Shown: positions 1 through 7,091 of the stretch, one piece after another
Position numbering within the stretch: position 1 is the first letter of the stretch
Layout of the letters: every line of letters starts with the position of its first letter
Assembly: GCA_019414345.1 (NCBI GenBank)
Contig: DXMF01000006.1
Location: 1 to 24,343, forward strand
Reading direction: 5' to 3'
Source: Collinsella sp.
GTDB taxonomy: Bacteria > Actinomycetota > Coriobacteriia > Coriobacteriales > Coriobacteriaceae
Length of the DNA: 24,343 bases
Notes under the pieces: model-generated
What the model saw: only the letters and a program-made list of their open reading frames with translations
The model's database searches: none
Told to the model about the DNA's origin: nothing
Program-made: the position numbers and the translations under genes

Positions 1-16
1 GAAAGGAACCCCCTCC

Positions 17-550
17 ATGTTGAAGAAAACCCTCGCCTTCGCCCTGTCGGCGGCGCTTTTCGCGTTCTCGCTCGCCGGCTGCGGCGGAAATTCAATCGAC
101 AGCGCAAAGGCAAGCGATGCCGATTCCCAGGAAAAGACCGAACAGGCGGCCGATGCGCCCGAGGGCGCAAGCGCTGCCCCCATCACCGCCGACAAGGTGG
201 CCGACGGCACCTATCCGATCACCGTAGATTCCAGCTCGAACATGTTCAGGATTGTGGACGCCCAGCTCATCGTGGAAAACGGCTCCATGCACTGCGTGAT
301 GACACTTTCCGGCACGGGCTACGGCAAGCTCTTCATGGGCACGAGTGACGAGGCTGCCGCCGCGAGCGAGGCCGACTTCATCCCCTATGTGGAAAACGCG
401 GAAGGCAAGTACACCTACGACGTGCCCGTTGAAGCGCTCGACGAGGACACCGCCTGCGCCGCGTGGAGTATTAGAAAAGAGCAGTGGTACGACCGCACGC
501 TCGTGTTCGAATCCGCCGGCGTCGATCTGCGCGCCGACGCACTGAAGTAA
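17..550 (+). CDS. Small lipoprotein of an uptake ABC operon
   Basis: 177 residues. It starts with a lipoprotein signal: MLKK, a hydrophobic stretch, then lipobox LAGC with Cys22 as the lipidated residue, so it should be anchored outside the membrane. A low-complexity acidic linker (residues about 25-55) leads into a single beta-rich domain with DGTYPITV, LIVENG and SGTGYGKLFMG. That domain aligns by eye with the N-terminal part of the protein encoded next, ending in a similar PV..LDED stretch. GAAAGGA lies upstream of the ATG. The next gene starts 4 bp after its stop. I infer an accessory ligand-binding or relay role for the transporter. The family has no firm name that I can give, and the substrate (heme, siderophore or corrinoid) is unknown. 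Confidence 0.8.
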   Translation: MLKKTLAFALSAALFAFSLAGCGGNSIDSAKASDADSQEKTEQAADAPEGASAAPITADKVADGTYPITVDSSSNMFRIVDAQLIVENGSMHCVMTLSGTGYGKLFMGTSDEAAAASEADFIPYVENAEGKYTYDVPVEALDEDTACAAWSIRKEQWYDRTLVFESAGVDLRADALK

Positions 551-554
551 CGCC

Positions 555-2126
555 ATGCGGTCGATTCTTCCCAAGGGGGAAAACAGAAAGCGCCACAGAA
601 TCGCGGCGCGCGCGATCGCCTGCGTTCTCGTCGCCCTGCTCGCGCTTCCCTTCGCGGGGTGCAGTGCGAGCCCGAACGCGACCGGTGCCACGACGGGCTC
701 TCAGAAATACACTGTGAGCGTCTCGCTCTCCGGCGGGTCAGGGCGCGCAAGCATCGCCTCACCAACCACAATTGTGAAGGATGGCGACACCTACACCGCG
801 ACCATCACCTGGTCGAGTTCGAACTACGACAAGATGACCGTCGACGGCGTGGACTACGCGCCCATAAACGACGGCGGCAACTCCACGTTCGAGATACCCG
901 TCACGCTCGACGAGGACATCGCCGTGTCGGCCGAGACCGTCGCCATGTCGACGCCGCACACCATCGACTACACGATCCACTTCGACTCATCCACCATGAA
1001 GGAGAAATCGGGCGACGAAGCAAGCGGCGGCTCCCCTGCGGGAACGGCTTCAAGCGCCGCGGCCGACTTCCACAACGCCGATTTGGGCTGCGGCTGGAAG
1101 CCGACGGGGACGTTTCAGCTTGAATACGCCGAACACTTCACTGTCGACGAGTTCGAAGGCGGCCTGCGGCTTATCTGCATTTCGAACGGGGAGCGCTTCC
1201 TCGTGGTGCCGCAAGATGCGAAGGTACCTGATGGGTTGAGCTCCGACATCGCGGTCATAAGGCGCCCCGCCGACAAGGTGTACCTCGTGTCGTCGGCGAC
1301 GATGTGCCTGGTCGACGCGCTCGATGCGATCGACAATATCATTATGTCGGGCACGAAGGCCGACGATTGCTCGGTCGCGGGCTTCAAAAGCGCACTCGAA
1401 AGTGGGGGGATCGCCTACGGCGGCAAGTACAGCGCGCCCGACTACGAGCGAATATCGGCCTCGGGCTGCACGCTCGCCATCGAGAACACCATGATCAACC
1501 ACACACCCGATGTGAAGGAAAAGCTGCAGAAACTCGGGCTCGTCGTGCTCACCGAACAGTCGTCGAGCGAGCCCGAAGCACTCGGGCGCGTCGAGTGGAT
1601 TAAGCTTTTCGGCGTCCTGTTCGACAAGGAAGACGAGGCCGCGCACCTGTTCAACGAGCAGAAGGCCCGCGTCGAGCAAACGTCGGGGCTCGCGTCGTCA
1701 GGTAAAACCGTGGCGTATTTCTACATTAACTCGAACGGGGCCGCCGTCACGCGGCGGGCGGGCGACTACGTGGCGCAGATGATCGAGCTTGCAGGCGGCA
1801 ACTACGCGCTCGATGACGCGCAGACGGCGTCGACGTCAGGTTCGTCAGTAACGCTCGAAATGGAGCGCTTCTACGCGACGGCGAAGGATGCCGACATCAT
1901 CGTCTACAACGGCACCATCGACGAATCGGTTGCCACCTTGAACGACTTCGTAGGCAAAAACGCGCTATTGTCGCAGTTCAAAGCCGTGAAGAACGGCAAC
2001 GTCTGGGTCACAAGCGCCGACATGTACCAGCAGATGACTTCTACCGCCGACATTATCGACGAACTGCACGGGGCGTTCACCGGCGATGACGCGAGCGACT
2101 TCCATTATCTGAGGAAGCTCGGCTAG
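555..2126 (+). CDS. Substrate-binding lipoprotein of an iron/heme/corrinoid-type ABC transporter, with extra N-terminal beta domain
   Basis: 523 residues. The signal peptide ends in lipobox FAGC (Cys36). Residues about 48-150 form a beta-rich domain (YTVSVSLSGG, IVKDGDTYTATITW, STFEIPV) whose layout recalls NEAT-type modules; this is a resemblance only. After an Ala/Ser-rich linker, residues about 200-520 look like a class III periplasmic-binding fold (Peripla_BP_2/TroA-like), with a long mid helix (EWIKLFGVLFDKEDEAAHLF) and a C-terminal lobe ending in NGNVWVTS and an ADIIDEL helix. Such proteins deliver siderophores, heme or cobamides to FecCD permeases. It sits 4 bp after the small lipoprotein gene and 4 bp before the permease gene, so co-translation is likely. 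No strong ribosome site is visible. The ligand cannot be read from sequence. Confidence 0.87.
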   Translation: MRSILPKGENRKRHRIAARAIACVLVALLALPFAGCSASPNATGATTGSQKYTVSVSLSGGSGRASIASPTTIVKDGDTYTATITWSSSNYDKMTVDGVDYAPINDGGNSTFEIPVTLDEDIAVSAETVAMSTPHTIDYTIHFDSSTMKEKSGDEASGGSPAGTASSAAADFHNADLGCGWKPTGTFQLEYAEHFTVDEFEGGLRLICISNGERFLVVPQDAKVPDGLSSDIAVIRRPADKVYLVSSATMCLVDALDAIDNIIMSGTKADDCSVAGFKSALESGGIAYGGKYSAPDYERISASGCTLAIENTMINHTPDVKEKLQKLGLVVLTEQSSSEPEALGRVEWIKLFGVLFDKEDEAAHLFNEQKARVEQTSGLASSGKTVAYFYINSNGAAVTRRAGDYVAQMIELAGGNYALDDAQTASTSGSSVTLEMERFYATAKDADIIVYNGTIDESVATLNDFVGKNALLSQFKAVKNGNVWVTSADMYQQMTSTADIIDELHGAFTGDDASDFHYLRKLG

Positions 2127-2130
2127 CACC

Positions 2131-3171
2131 ATGAAAAGCCGACTTTCCATGACATACGACGAATCGGGGCGCGCCGCGCGGTGTCGCGTCGTGACGGCGC
2201 TGCTCGCTGTTGCCCTCATCGTGCTCGTCGGGGCCAACCTGTGCATCGGGAGCGTGCTCGTGCCCGCAGACCACATCCCTGGCATCCTTTCGGGCGGCGC
2301 GGCCAATTCCATGGAAAGCCAAGTCATCTGGGAGATTCGCCTGCCGCGCGTGCTTTCAGCCGTGCTTCTCGGCGGGGCACTTTCGCTCTCCGGGTTCCTG
2401 CTGCAGACGTTTTTCAACAATCCCATCGCCGACCCGTTCATCTTGGGCGTCTCCTCGGGCGCAAAGTTCGTCGTCGCGCTTACGATGATCGTACTTCTGG
2501 GCGCGAACCAGGCCATGTCCTCGCCGGCCATGGTGGCCGCAGCGTTTCTGGGCTCGCTTATCACCATCGGCTTCGTGCTCCTCATCGCACGGCGCATAAG
2601 TTCCATGGCCATACTCATCGTGGCGGGCGTCATGGTGGGATACATCTGCTCGGCGGCGACGAACTTCCTCATCGCCTTCGCCGACGACCAGTCCATCGTG
2701 AACCTGCACAACTGGTCTTTGGGTAGCTTCTCGGGTTCGAGCTGGGACGACATCGCGGTCATCGCGGTCGTGGTGATCACCGTGAGCGCATGCGTATTCG
2801 CGATATCGAAGCCCCTTTCCGCCTTCCAGCTGGGAGAAGCCTACGCGAAAAGCGTCGGCGTGAACGTCGCACGCTTCCGCGTGGTGCTCGTCCTTCTAGC
2901 GAGCATGCTCTCCGCCTGCGTGACCGCGTTCGCTGGTCCGGTGTCGTTCGTAGGCATCGCGGTTCCGCATCTCGTTAAGTCGGCGCTGAAGTCGTCGAAG
3001 CCTATCCGCGTGATTCCTGCGTGCTTCTTGGGAGGCGCCATCTTTTGCGCGGGCTGCGATTTGATCGCGCGCACGCTGTTCTCCCCCGTCGAGCTTTCCA
3101 TCAGCGCCGTCACCGCCATCTTCGGCGCGCCGGTGGTTATTGCACTCATGTTGAAGAAGCGGGTGAGGTAG
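2131..3171 (+). CDS. FecCD/BtuC-family ABC permease
   Basis: 346 residues, the usual length for this family, with about ten hydrophobic segments. Family hallmarks are visible: the EIRLPRVLSAVLLGG segment, then LSGFLLQTFFNNPIADPFIL and GVSSGA in the first third, and PVSFVGIAVPHLVKS near the end, which forms the ATPase-contacting coupling region. It should form a homodimeric membrane channel for an iron complex, heme or corrinoid, working with the upstream binding protein and the downstream ATPase. The first Met (MKSRLSM) is used because it follows the upstream stop by 4 bp; Met7 is an alternative. The next ATG follows its TAG without any gap. Confidence 0.93.
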   Translation: MKSRLSMTYDESGRAARCRVVTALLAVALIVLVGANLCIGSVLVPADHIPGILSGGAANSMESQVIWEIRLPRVLSAVLLGGALSLSGFLLQTFFNNPIADPFILGVSSGAKFVVALTMIVLLGANQAMSSPAMVAAAFLGSLITIGFVLLIARRISSMAILIVAGVMVGYICSAATNFLIAFADDQSIVNLHNWSLGSFSGSSWDDIAVIAVVVITVSACVFAISKPLSAFQLGEAYAKSVGVNVARFRVVLVLLASMLSACVTAFAGPVSFVGIAVPHLVKSALKSSKPIRVIPACFLGGAIFCAGCDLIARTLFSPVELSISAVTAIFGAPVVIALMLKKRVR

Positions 3172-4506
3172 ATGGGGGAATTCGTGCCGCGGACCAAAAC
3201 GCTCGGAGGGAACATTCCATGCTTGGCCAGTCCTGAGCTCGCACGAAAGCGCCAGAAGGCACTTTCGGCTCGTGCGGAACTGCGCGCGGAACGCCTCCTT
3301 CGAGCGGAGTCGAACCTCGAAACCCCGGTCGAAACGCAGGCTGACGGAGCGCCGCTTTTCCGCATAAGCGACCTGTCGGCGGGCTACGACAAGAAGGTCG
3401 TAGTCGAAGGCGTCGATCTGGAGGTTCGCGCGGGCGACGTCGTGGCACTCATCGGGCCGAACGGCTCGGGCAAGTCGACCATCTTGAAAACCATCACACG
3501 CCATCTGGCACCGCTTGCCGGCGCGGTCGAGCTCGACGGGCGGGAGATTTCCCGATGGAAGACGGCGGAGTTCGCAAGGAACCTTGCCGTTATGCTGACA
3601 GATCGACCCCGGACCGAGCTCCTCACCTGCCGCGATATCGTAGAGGCGGGAAGGCATCCCTACACCGGGCGAATGGGCACACTCTCGCCCGACGACCATA
3701 GTCGGGTCGACGAGGCCATGAAAACCGCACATGTGGAAAAGCTCGCCGAGCGCGACTTCATGCAGATAAGCGACGGGCAACGCCAGCGCGTCATGCTCGC
3801 ACGAGCCATCGCGCAGGATCCGCGTGTGCTCGTGCTCGACGAGCCCACGTCGTATCTCGATATCCGCTACCAGATCGACCTGCTGCGAATACTTCGCCAC
3901 CTTTCGAAATCGCGGAATGTGGCTGTCATCATGTCCATCCACGAACTCGAGCTCGCGCAGAAAAGCGCCGACAAGGTGATTTGCGTGAAGGACGGCCGGG
4001 TCTTCCGCGCCGGCGCACCCGAGGACATATTCACGCGCGAGACGATTGGCGAGCTCTATGGCCTTCAACATGGCACCTTCAACGAGCGCTTCGGCAGCGT
4101 GGAAATTGGGCGCCCACACGGCGATGCGCACACGTTCGTCATCGCTGGCGCAGGTACGGGGTCGGCTGTGTTTCGCCAGCTCATCCGGCAGGGCAAGGCG
4201 TTCTACGCGGGCGTTCTGCACGAAGGGGACATCGACTGCGAGCTCGCGCGCGACCTAGCGACGGAATGCGTGGCCGAGCGCGCCTTCGAGCCAATCGGGG
4301 ATAAAACCATAGCCCGCGCCAAAGAGCTCCTCGTCCACTGCGCACGCCTTATCGTGTGCCCCGCCGCCTTCGGCACCATAAACGCCCGCAACGCAGAGCT
4401 CGTCGAGTTCGCACGCTCGCATGGTATCGAGGTCATGCGAGCGTGCGAAGGCGCATCGGAGGATTCCAAAATTGGAGTGGGAAGGATAAACTGGACTTTC
4501 TTTTAA
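3172..4506 (+). CDS. ABC transporter ATPase, FecE/BtuD-like, with N- and C-terminal extensions
   Basis: 444 residues, against roughly 250-270 for a plain FecE. The ATPase core (about residues 61-300) has Walker A GPNGSGKST (95-103), signature ISDGQRQR (199-206), Walker B VLVLDEPT (219-226) and H-loop His (SIHE). It powers the FecCD permease whose stop codon directly precedes this ATG. Residues 1-60 are an unusual charged extension partly encoded by a hairpin repeat (3228-3281). Residues about 319-444 form a second domain (FVIAGAGTGSAVFRQLI, then GVLHEGDIDCELA, then AFEPIGD) of the kind I recall from some archaeal and clostridial BtuD-like ATPases, hinting at corrinoid transport. No alternative in-frame ATG exists before the core, so the start at 3172 is likely. 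A GGAGGG with ATG at 3219 lies in another frame and stops after five codons. Confidence 0.9.
   Translation: MGEFVPRTKTLGGNIPCLASPELARKRQKALSARAELRAERLLRAESNLETPVETQADGAPLFRISDLSAGYDKKVVVEGVDLEVRAGDVVALIGPNGSGKSTILKTITRHLAPLAGAVELDGREISRWKTAEFARNLAVMLTDRPRTELLTCRDIVEAGRHPYTGRMGTLSPDDHSRVDEAMKTAHVEKLAERDFMQISDGQRQRVMLARAIAQDPRVLVLDEPTSYLDIRYQIDLLRILRHLSKSRNVAVIMSIHELELAQKSADKVICVKDGRVFRAGAPEDIFTRETIGELYGLQHGTFNERFGSVEIGRPHGDAHTFVIAGAGTGSAVFRQLIRQGKAFYAGVLHEGDIDCELARDLATECVAERAFEPIGDKTIARAKELLVHCARLIVCPAAFGTINARNAELVEFARSHGIEVMRACEGASEDSKIGVGRINWTFF
3228..3281. repeat. Hairpin repeat copy A, inside the ATPase coding region
   Basis: This 54-bp stretch begins CAGTCCTG and ends GGCTCGTGCGGAACT. 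It matches 13069-13121 closely at both flanks (CTCGCACGAA and TTCGGCTCGTGCGGAACT). The inner stem differs in sequence but still pairs (AGCGCC with GGCACT, one mismatch). Here it is translated as part of the ATPase N-terminal extension. It looks like a REP-type or other small palindromic repeat of this genome. Only two copies are visible in the window. Confidence 0.7.
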
Positions 4507-4599
4507 GGATCCTCAGGCTACAGCTCCTACGCCGGCAAGGTCTCCAAGGCGCCGGAGAACCTCAGGAACAGGAATTTCCATGCCGACGAGCCCAACTAG
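4507..4599 (+). pseudogene. Remnant of an IS3-family (IS150-like) transposase OrfB
   Basis: Directly after the ATPase stop, 30 codons stay open in the same frame and end in TAG. They read GSSGYSSYAGKVSKAP, then ENLRNRNFHADEPN. This resembles the region just before the catalytic domain of IS150-group OrfB proteins (pattern YxSYxGxVxKxxPNLxxRxFxAxxPN, normally followed by a W-x-TD-x-TEF stretch), but the expected continuation is absent. No start codon, inverted repeats or target duplication are seen. I read it as an old transposase scrap left between the ABC operon and the tetR gene. The motif comparison is from memory, not a search. Confidence 0.6.
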
Positions 4600-4601
4600 G
4601 C

Positions 4602-5213
4602 CTAATCCAAGCGAGATTCCAGACTCGACAGACCATTGAGAGTCAGATCGTTGGCGACCTCAGAGACGCGCTCGATAGGAACCGAGCCGTCAGACAGCGC
4701 CCACGTGCGATAGATACCGATAATACCCGACAGCAAAAACGCCAGATAGTAGTCGAACATCTCGTCCTTGAGACCTTGGGGCAGCAGATCGCGCTCGGCA
4801 ATCTCATGTTCGAGCGGCGCACGAAGACGAGCCATGAAATCATCGAGCGGAATATTCTCGATCAGCTGACGATTGAGCACTAAGTTGTTGCACAGTGCCT
4901 CATTAACGGTTTTAAAGAAGGTCGCCGCCGCGCCCAGGGCGCGCTCGTTGGTGTCGCCGTCCATGGAAGTAAGCGTTTTCTCGACCGAGTCGACAATCAT
5001 CTCCACCACATCGACGGCAATGGCATCGAGCAGGCCATCAACCGTGCCAAAGTGAACGTAAAAGGTCTTGCGGTCGACATTGGCCTCGCGCGCGATGGCA
5101 CTCACCGTAATGTCTGCCAGCGGCTTTTCCATGAGCAGGCGCTCGAAAGCGGAAAGGATGGCATTGCGGCTGCGAACGATGCGGCGATCAAGGCGCGGTT
5201 TGCTGGTTGCCAT
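4602..5213 (-). CDS. TetR/AcrR-family transcriptional regulator
   Basis: 203 residues from the ATG at 5213, preceded by GAAGGGA at good spacing; an upstream Met (5240) lacks this. The N-terminal helix-turn-helix reads DITVSAIAREANVDRKTFYV followed by HFGTVDGLL, a classic TetR DNA-binding domain. The C-terminal half is helical (TWALSDGSVPIERVSEV near the end) and should hold the ligand pocket and dimer face. The type resembles the DhaS-like/TetR_C_8 branch. A perfect palindrome covers its own promoter (5253-5284), so autorepression is likely. It lies 116 bp downstream of the flippase-like gene on the same strand and converges on the ABC operon. The effector is unknown. Confidence 0.93.
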   Translation of the reverse strand: MATSKPRLDRRIVRSRNAILSAFERLLMEKPLADITVSAIAREANVDRKTFYVHFGTVDGLLDAIAVDVVEMIVDSVEKTLTSMDGDTNERALGAAATFFKTVNEALCNNLVLNRQLIENIPLDDFMARLRAPLEHEIAERDLLPQGLKDEMFDYYLAFLLSGIIGIYRTWALSDGSVPIERVSEVANDLTLNGLSSLESRLD

Positions 5214-5252
5214 GGGCGTGTCCCTTCGATATACGAGCAATCATCAACAGAT

Positions 5253-5284
5253 GAGAGATAATCTACGTAAGAGGATTATCTCTC
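5253..5284 (-). promoter_or_regulatory. Perfect palindromic operator over the tetR promoter
   Basis: GAGAGATAATC (5253-5263) and GATTATCTCTC (5274-5284) are exact inverted repeats of 11 bp with a 10-bp spacer. On the - strand, a -35 box TTGAGA (5281-5286) and a -10-like GATTAT (5258-5263) are 17 bp apart and overlap both arms. A dimeric repressor bound here would block RNA polymerase. The obvious candidate is the TetR protein encoded 40 bp downstream. Confidence 0.75.
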
Positions 5285-5329
5285 AAACAGCACAAATATA
5301 CCCCGCATCATGAAGAACGCACGACTGCC

Positions 5330-6637
5330 CTACTGCGACTTAGGGTGCTTCTTCTTATTGAGTGCCGACGGAGATACGCGAATACCGTCTCCTGTCTGAC
5401 GCACATAGGCCTTATGAGCCGGCTTTGCGGTCCCAGAAGCCTTCTGAGCGTGCTTCTTGGGATCAACGGTAACAGCATTCGTGGGGTGCGGCTTAGTGGG
5501 CGCAGAGGACGTCTGAGGCGTGCGGCCGAGCTTGCGCATCACGCGATCCCAGCGCGCATGGATGCTCTCGTTGTGGGCGCTCTTAAGTCCCAGCAGGGGC
5601 GCAGCCAAAATGGTAGGCGCAATAAACGTAATGAGACGCCACAGCAGATAGCCGGCGGTCGAAGCCGAACCGAAGAAATGACCCAAGAACAATGCAAAGC
5701 CGCCCTCAGCGCCACCAGTTCCACCGGGCAAGGGAACCGCAGAGCTTAACAGCTGGACAAAGGCGCTCGCGGCCATGACCGAGAAAAAGTCGACCTCGTG
5801 GTGGCCAAAGGCAAGCATCAGGAAATACGGAACCAGATAGAAAAACGCGAGCTGCAGCATGGTGATAAACACGGTGAGCAGCATGGAAGAAAAATGTCCG
5901 GCCGAAAGCTTGAACTTCTCGGAGAAGGAGTAGATCTCGCCATCGACAAACGTGCGCCAACTCTCGATCTTAGTGGCCGAGACACCAATGCGCTCGAGCC
6001 AATTGATGATGCAATGGGCGACGCGCGTGACGGTCTTAGGCATGAGCGCGACGGCGAAGATGCCAAGCAAGATGCAGCAGTGTCCACCAAAGCTAAAGAC
6101 GCACAGCAGCGTCATGTCGCCGTAGCGTTCGGCAAAAAACGGCATACGGGCGAGCAGCAGGATAGCGCCCCAGGCGACCAGGCCAAACTGGTACACGATA
6201 AAGCGCGTGAATTGCGTGGCGCCGGCCTCGCCCACGTTTTGGCCGGCCTTGGTCAGGCGATAGATCTGAGCCGGGGTGGAGCCCATCATCATGGGCGTCA
6301 GGTTGCCAAAGAAGATGCCACTCGCCTCGACCGAGATCAGGTCGCGGATGCCGACGGGCGAATTGGGATCGAGCCAGACGGCGATCGCATAGGCCACAAT
6401 GCCAAAGAACAGGTACATGAACATGCAAAGACACGCGACAACGAGCCATGACGCCTGGACGCTCGACATAGCGGCCCAGAACTGCCCCATCTGCCCGGTT
6501 ACCACCAGATAGACGATATAACCTACCAGCACGACGCCGATAAAGATGGCGCCGCGGCGTGCGCTCTTATTGTCATCTCCGCCCGAGGCCTCAACCTCGA
6601 CCTGGGGCTTAGACGTATGCTGAGAGGACTCCGTCAT
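5330..6637 (-). CDS. Flippase-like membrane protein (LPG synthase TM region / UPF0104 family)
   Basis: 435 residues from the ATG at 6637, chosen because AGAAGGAG lies five bases upstream; an ORF extension to 6703 adds 22 residues of no clear origin. After a polar N-terminus of about 30 residues come around eight to nine hydrophobic segments and the family signature PLPGGTGGAEGGFALF near residue 300. The protein matches the membrane flippase part of MprF (lysylphosphatidylglycerol synthase TM region) but has no soluble aminoacyl-transferase domain. The C-terminal 80 residues are a disordered Lys/Pro/Ala-rich basic tail. A role in moving a lipid or glycolipid across the membrane is inferred from the family. 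No strong terminator separates it from tetR. Confidence 0.88.
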   Translation of the reverse strand: MTESSQHTSKPQVEVEASGGDDNKSARRGAIFIGVVLVGYIVYLVVTGQMGQFWAAMSSVQASWLVVACLCMFMYLFFGIVAYAIAVWLDPNSPVGIRDLISVEASGIFFGNLTPMMMGSTPAQIYRLTKAGQNVGEAGATQFTRFIVYQFGLVAWGAILLLARMPFFAERYGDMTLLCVFSFGGHCCILLGIFAVALMPKTVTRVAHCIINWLERIGVSATKIESWRTFVDGEIYSFSEKFKLSAGHFSSMLLTVFITMLQLAFFYLVPYFLMLAFGHHEVDFFSVMAASAFVQLLSSAVPLPGGTGGAEGGFALFLGHFFGSASTAGYLLWRLITFIAPTILAAPLLGLKSAHNESIHARWDRVMRKLGRTPQTSSAPTKPHPTNAVTVDPKKHAQKASGTAKPAHKAYVRQTGDGIRVSPSALNKKKHPKSQ

Positions 6638-6670
6638 GAGACTCCTTCTAACAGTCAAAATATCTTGGAT

Positions 6671-6699
6671 ATTGTACCCGTAAGGGCCATAGGCAGAAC
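6671..6699 (-). promoter_or_regulatory. Candidate promoter of the flippase-like gene
   Basis: On the - strand, TACAAT (6671-6676) is a good -10 box about 34 bp upstream of the ATG. A weak -35, GTTCTG (6694-6699), sits 17 bp further up. It lies just downstream of the tRNA terminator, as expected for a new transcription unit. Confidence 0.45.
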
Positions 6700-6740
6700 G
6701 CAAAGCTCTGGTTCAAACGGGAATTGCAGACGGTTGTTTG

Positions 6741-6778
6741 AAAATAAAAAAACCCGGCCTTCCATAGGAAGTCCGGGT
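6741..6778 (-). terminator. Rho-independent terminator of the tRNA-Glu pair
   Basis: Reading the - strand after the second tRNA: ACCCGG and CTTCC pair with GGAAG and CCGGGT around a TAT loop (6752-6778), with one internal mismatch, followed by TTTTTTTATTTT (6740-6751). Confidence 0.85.
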
Positions 6779-6788
6779 ATCAGATGCG

Positions 6789-6865
6789 TGGTAGCCCGTA
6801 CCAGATTCGAACTGGTGATCTCCGCCTTGAGAGGGCGGCGTCCTAAACCGCTAGACGAACGGGCC
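6789..6865 (-). tRNA. tRNA-Glu (anticodon CUC), copy 2 in transcription order
   Basis: 77 nt including an encoded CCA. The acceptor GGCCCGT pairs with ACGGGCT (G1-U72), discriminator A73. The T arm is ACCAG / TTCGAAT / CTGGT. The anticodon stem CCGCC/GGCGG encloses loop CTCTCAA, giving anticodon CTC (Glu, codon GAG). It is identical to the copy at 6888-6964 and lies 22 bp downstream of it. Confidence 0.97.
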
Positions 6866-6887
6866 ATAAGCCTCAGCAGAAAAGAAG

Positions 6888-6964
6888 TGGTAGCCCGTAC
6901 CAGATTCGAACTGGTGATCTCCGCCTTGAGAGGGCGGCGTCCTAAACCGCTAGACGAACGGGCC
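6888..6964 (-). tRNA. tRNA-Glu (anticodon CUC), copy 1 in transcription order
   Basis: Same 77-nt sequence and cloverleaf as the neighbouring copy, with anticodon CTC and encoded CCA. Identity continues one base beyond each end (6887-6965 against 6788-6866), a clean tandem duplication. A good sigma-70 promoter lies upstream (6999-7027), and the CCA-adding enzyme gene ends 128 bp upstream on the same strand. Confidence 0.97.
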
Positions 6965-6998
6965 ACATGACATCTGCACTGCCGTGCTGCGAGGAAAT

Positions 6999-7027
6999 AT
7001 ATTACGGGACAAAAAACGTCAGCGCAA
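6999..7027 (-). promoter_or_regulatory. Promoter of the tRNA-Glu pair
   Basis: On the - strand: -35 TTGCGC (7022-7027), 17-bp spacer, -10 TAATAT (6999-7004), about 35 bp upstream of the first mature tRNA base. A small hairpin (TGCCGA 7043-7048 with TCGGCA 7056-7061) followed by T-rich sequence may weakly end transcription from the cca gene just before it. Confidence 0.7.
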
Positions 7028-7091
7028 GAAGAAATTCCAAATTGCCGAAAAATTGTCGGCAGGTTATGGAATACGCAGGTAAACTTGGTAG

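Noticed and set aside
2896..4221. A 441-codon open frame on the - strand across the permease and ATPase genes
   Set aside because: It spans two genes with strong family motifs on the other strand and has no features of its own.
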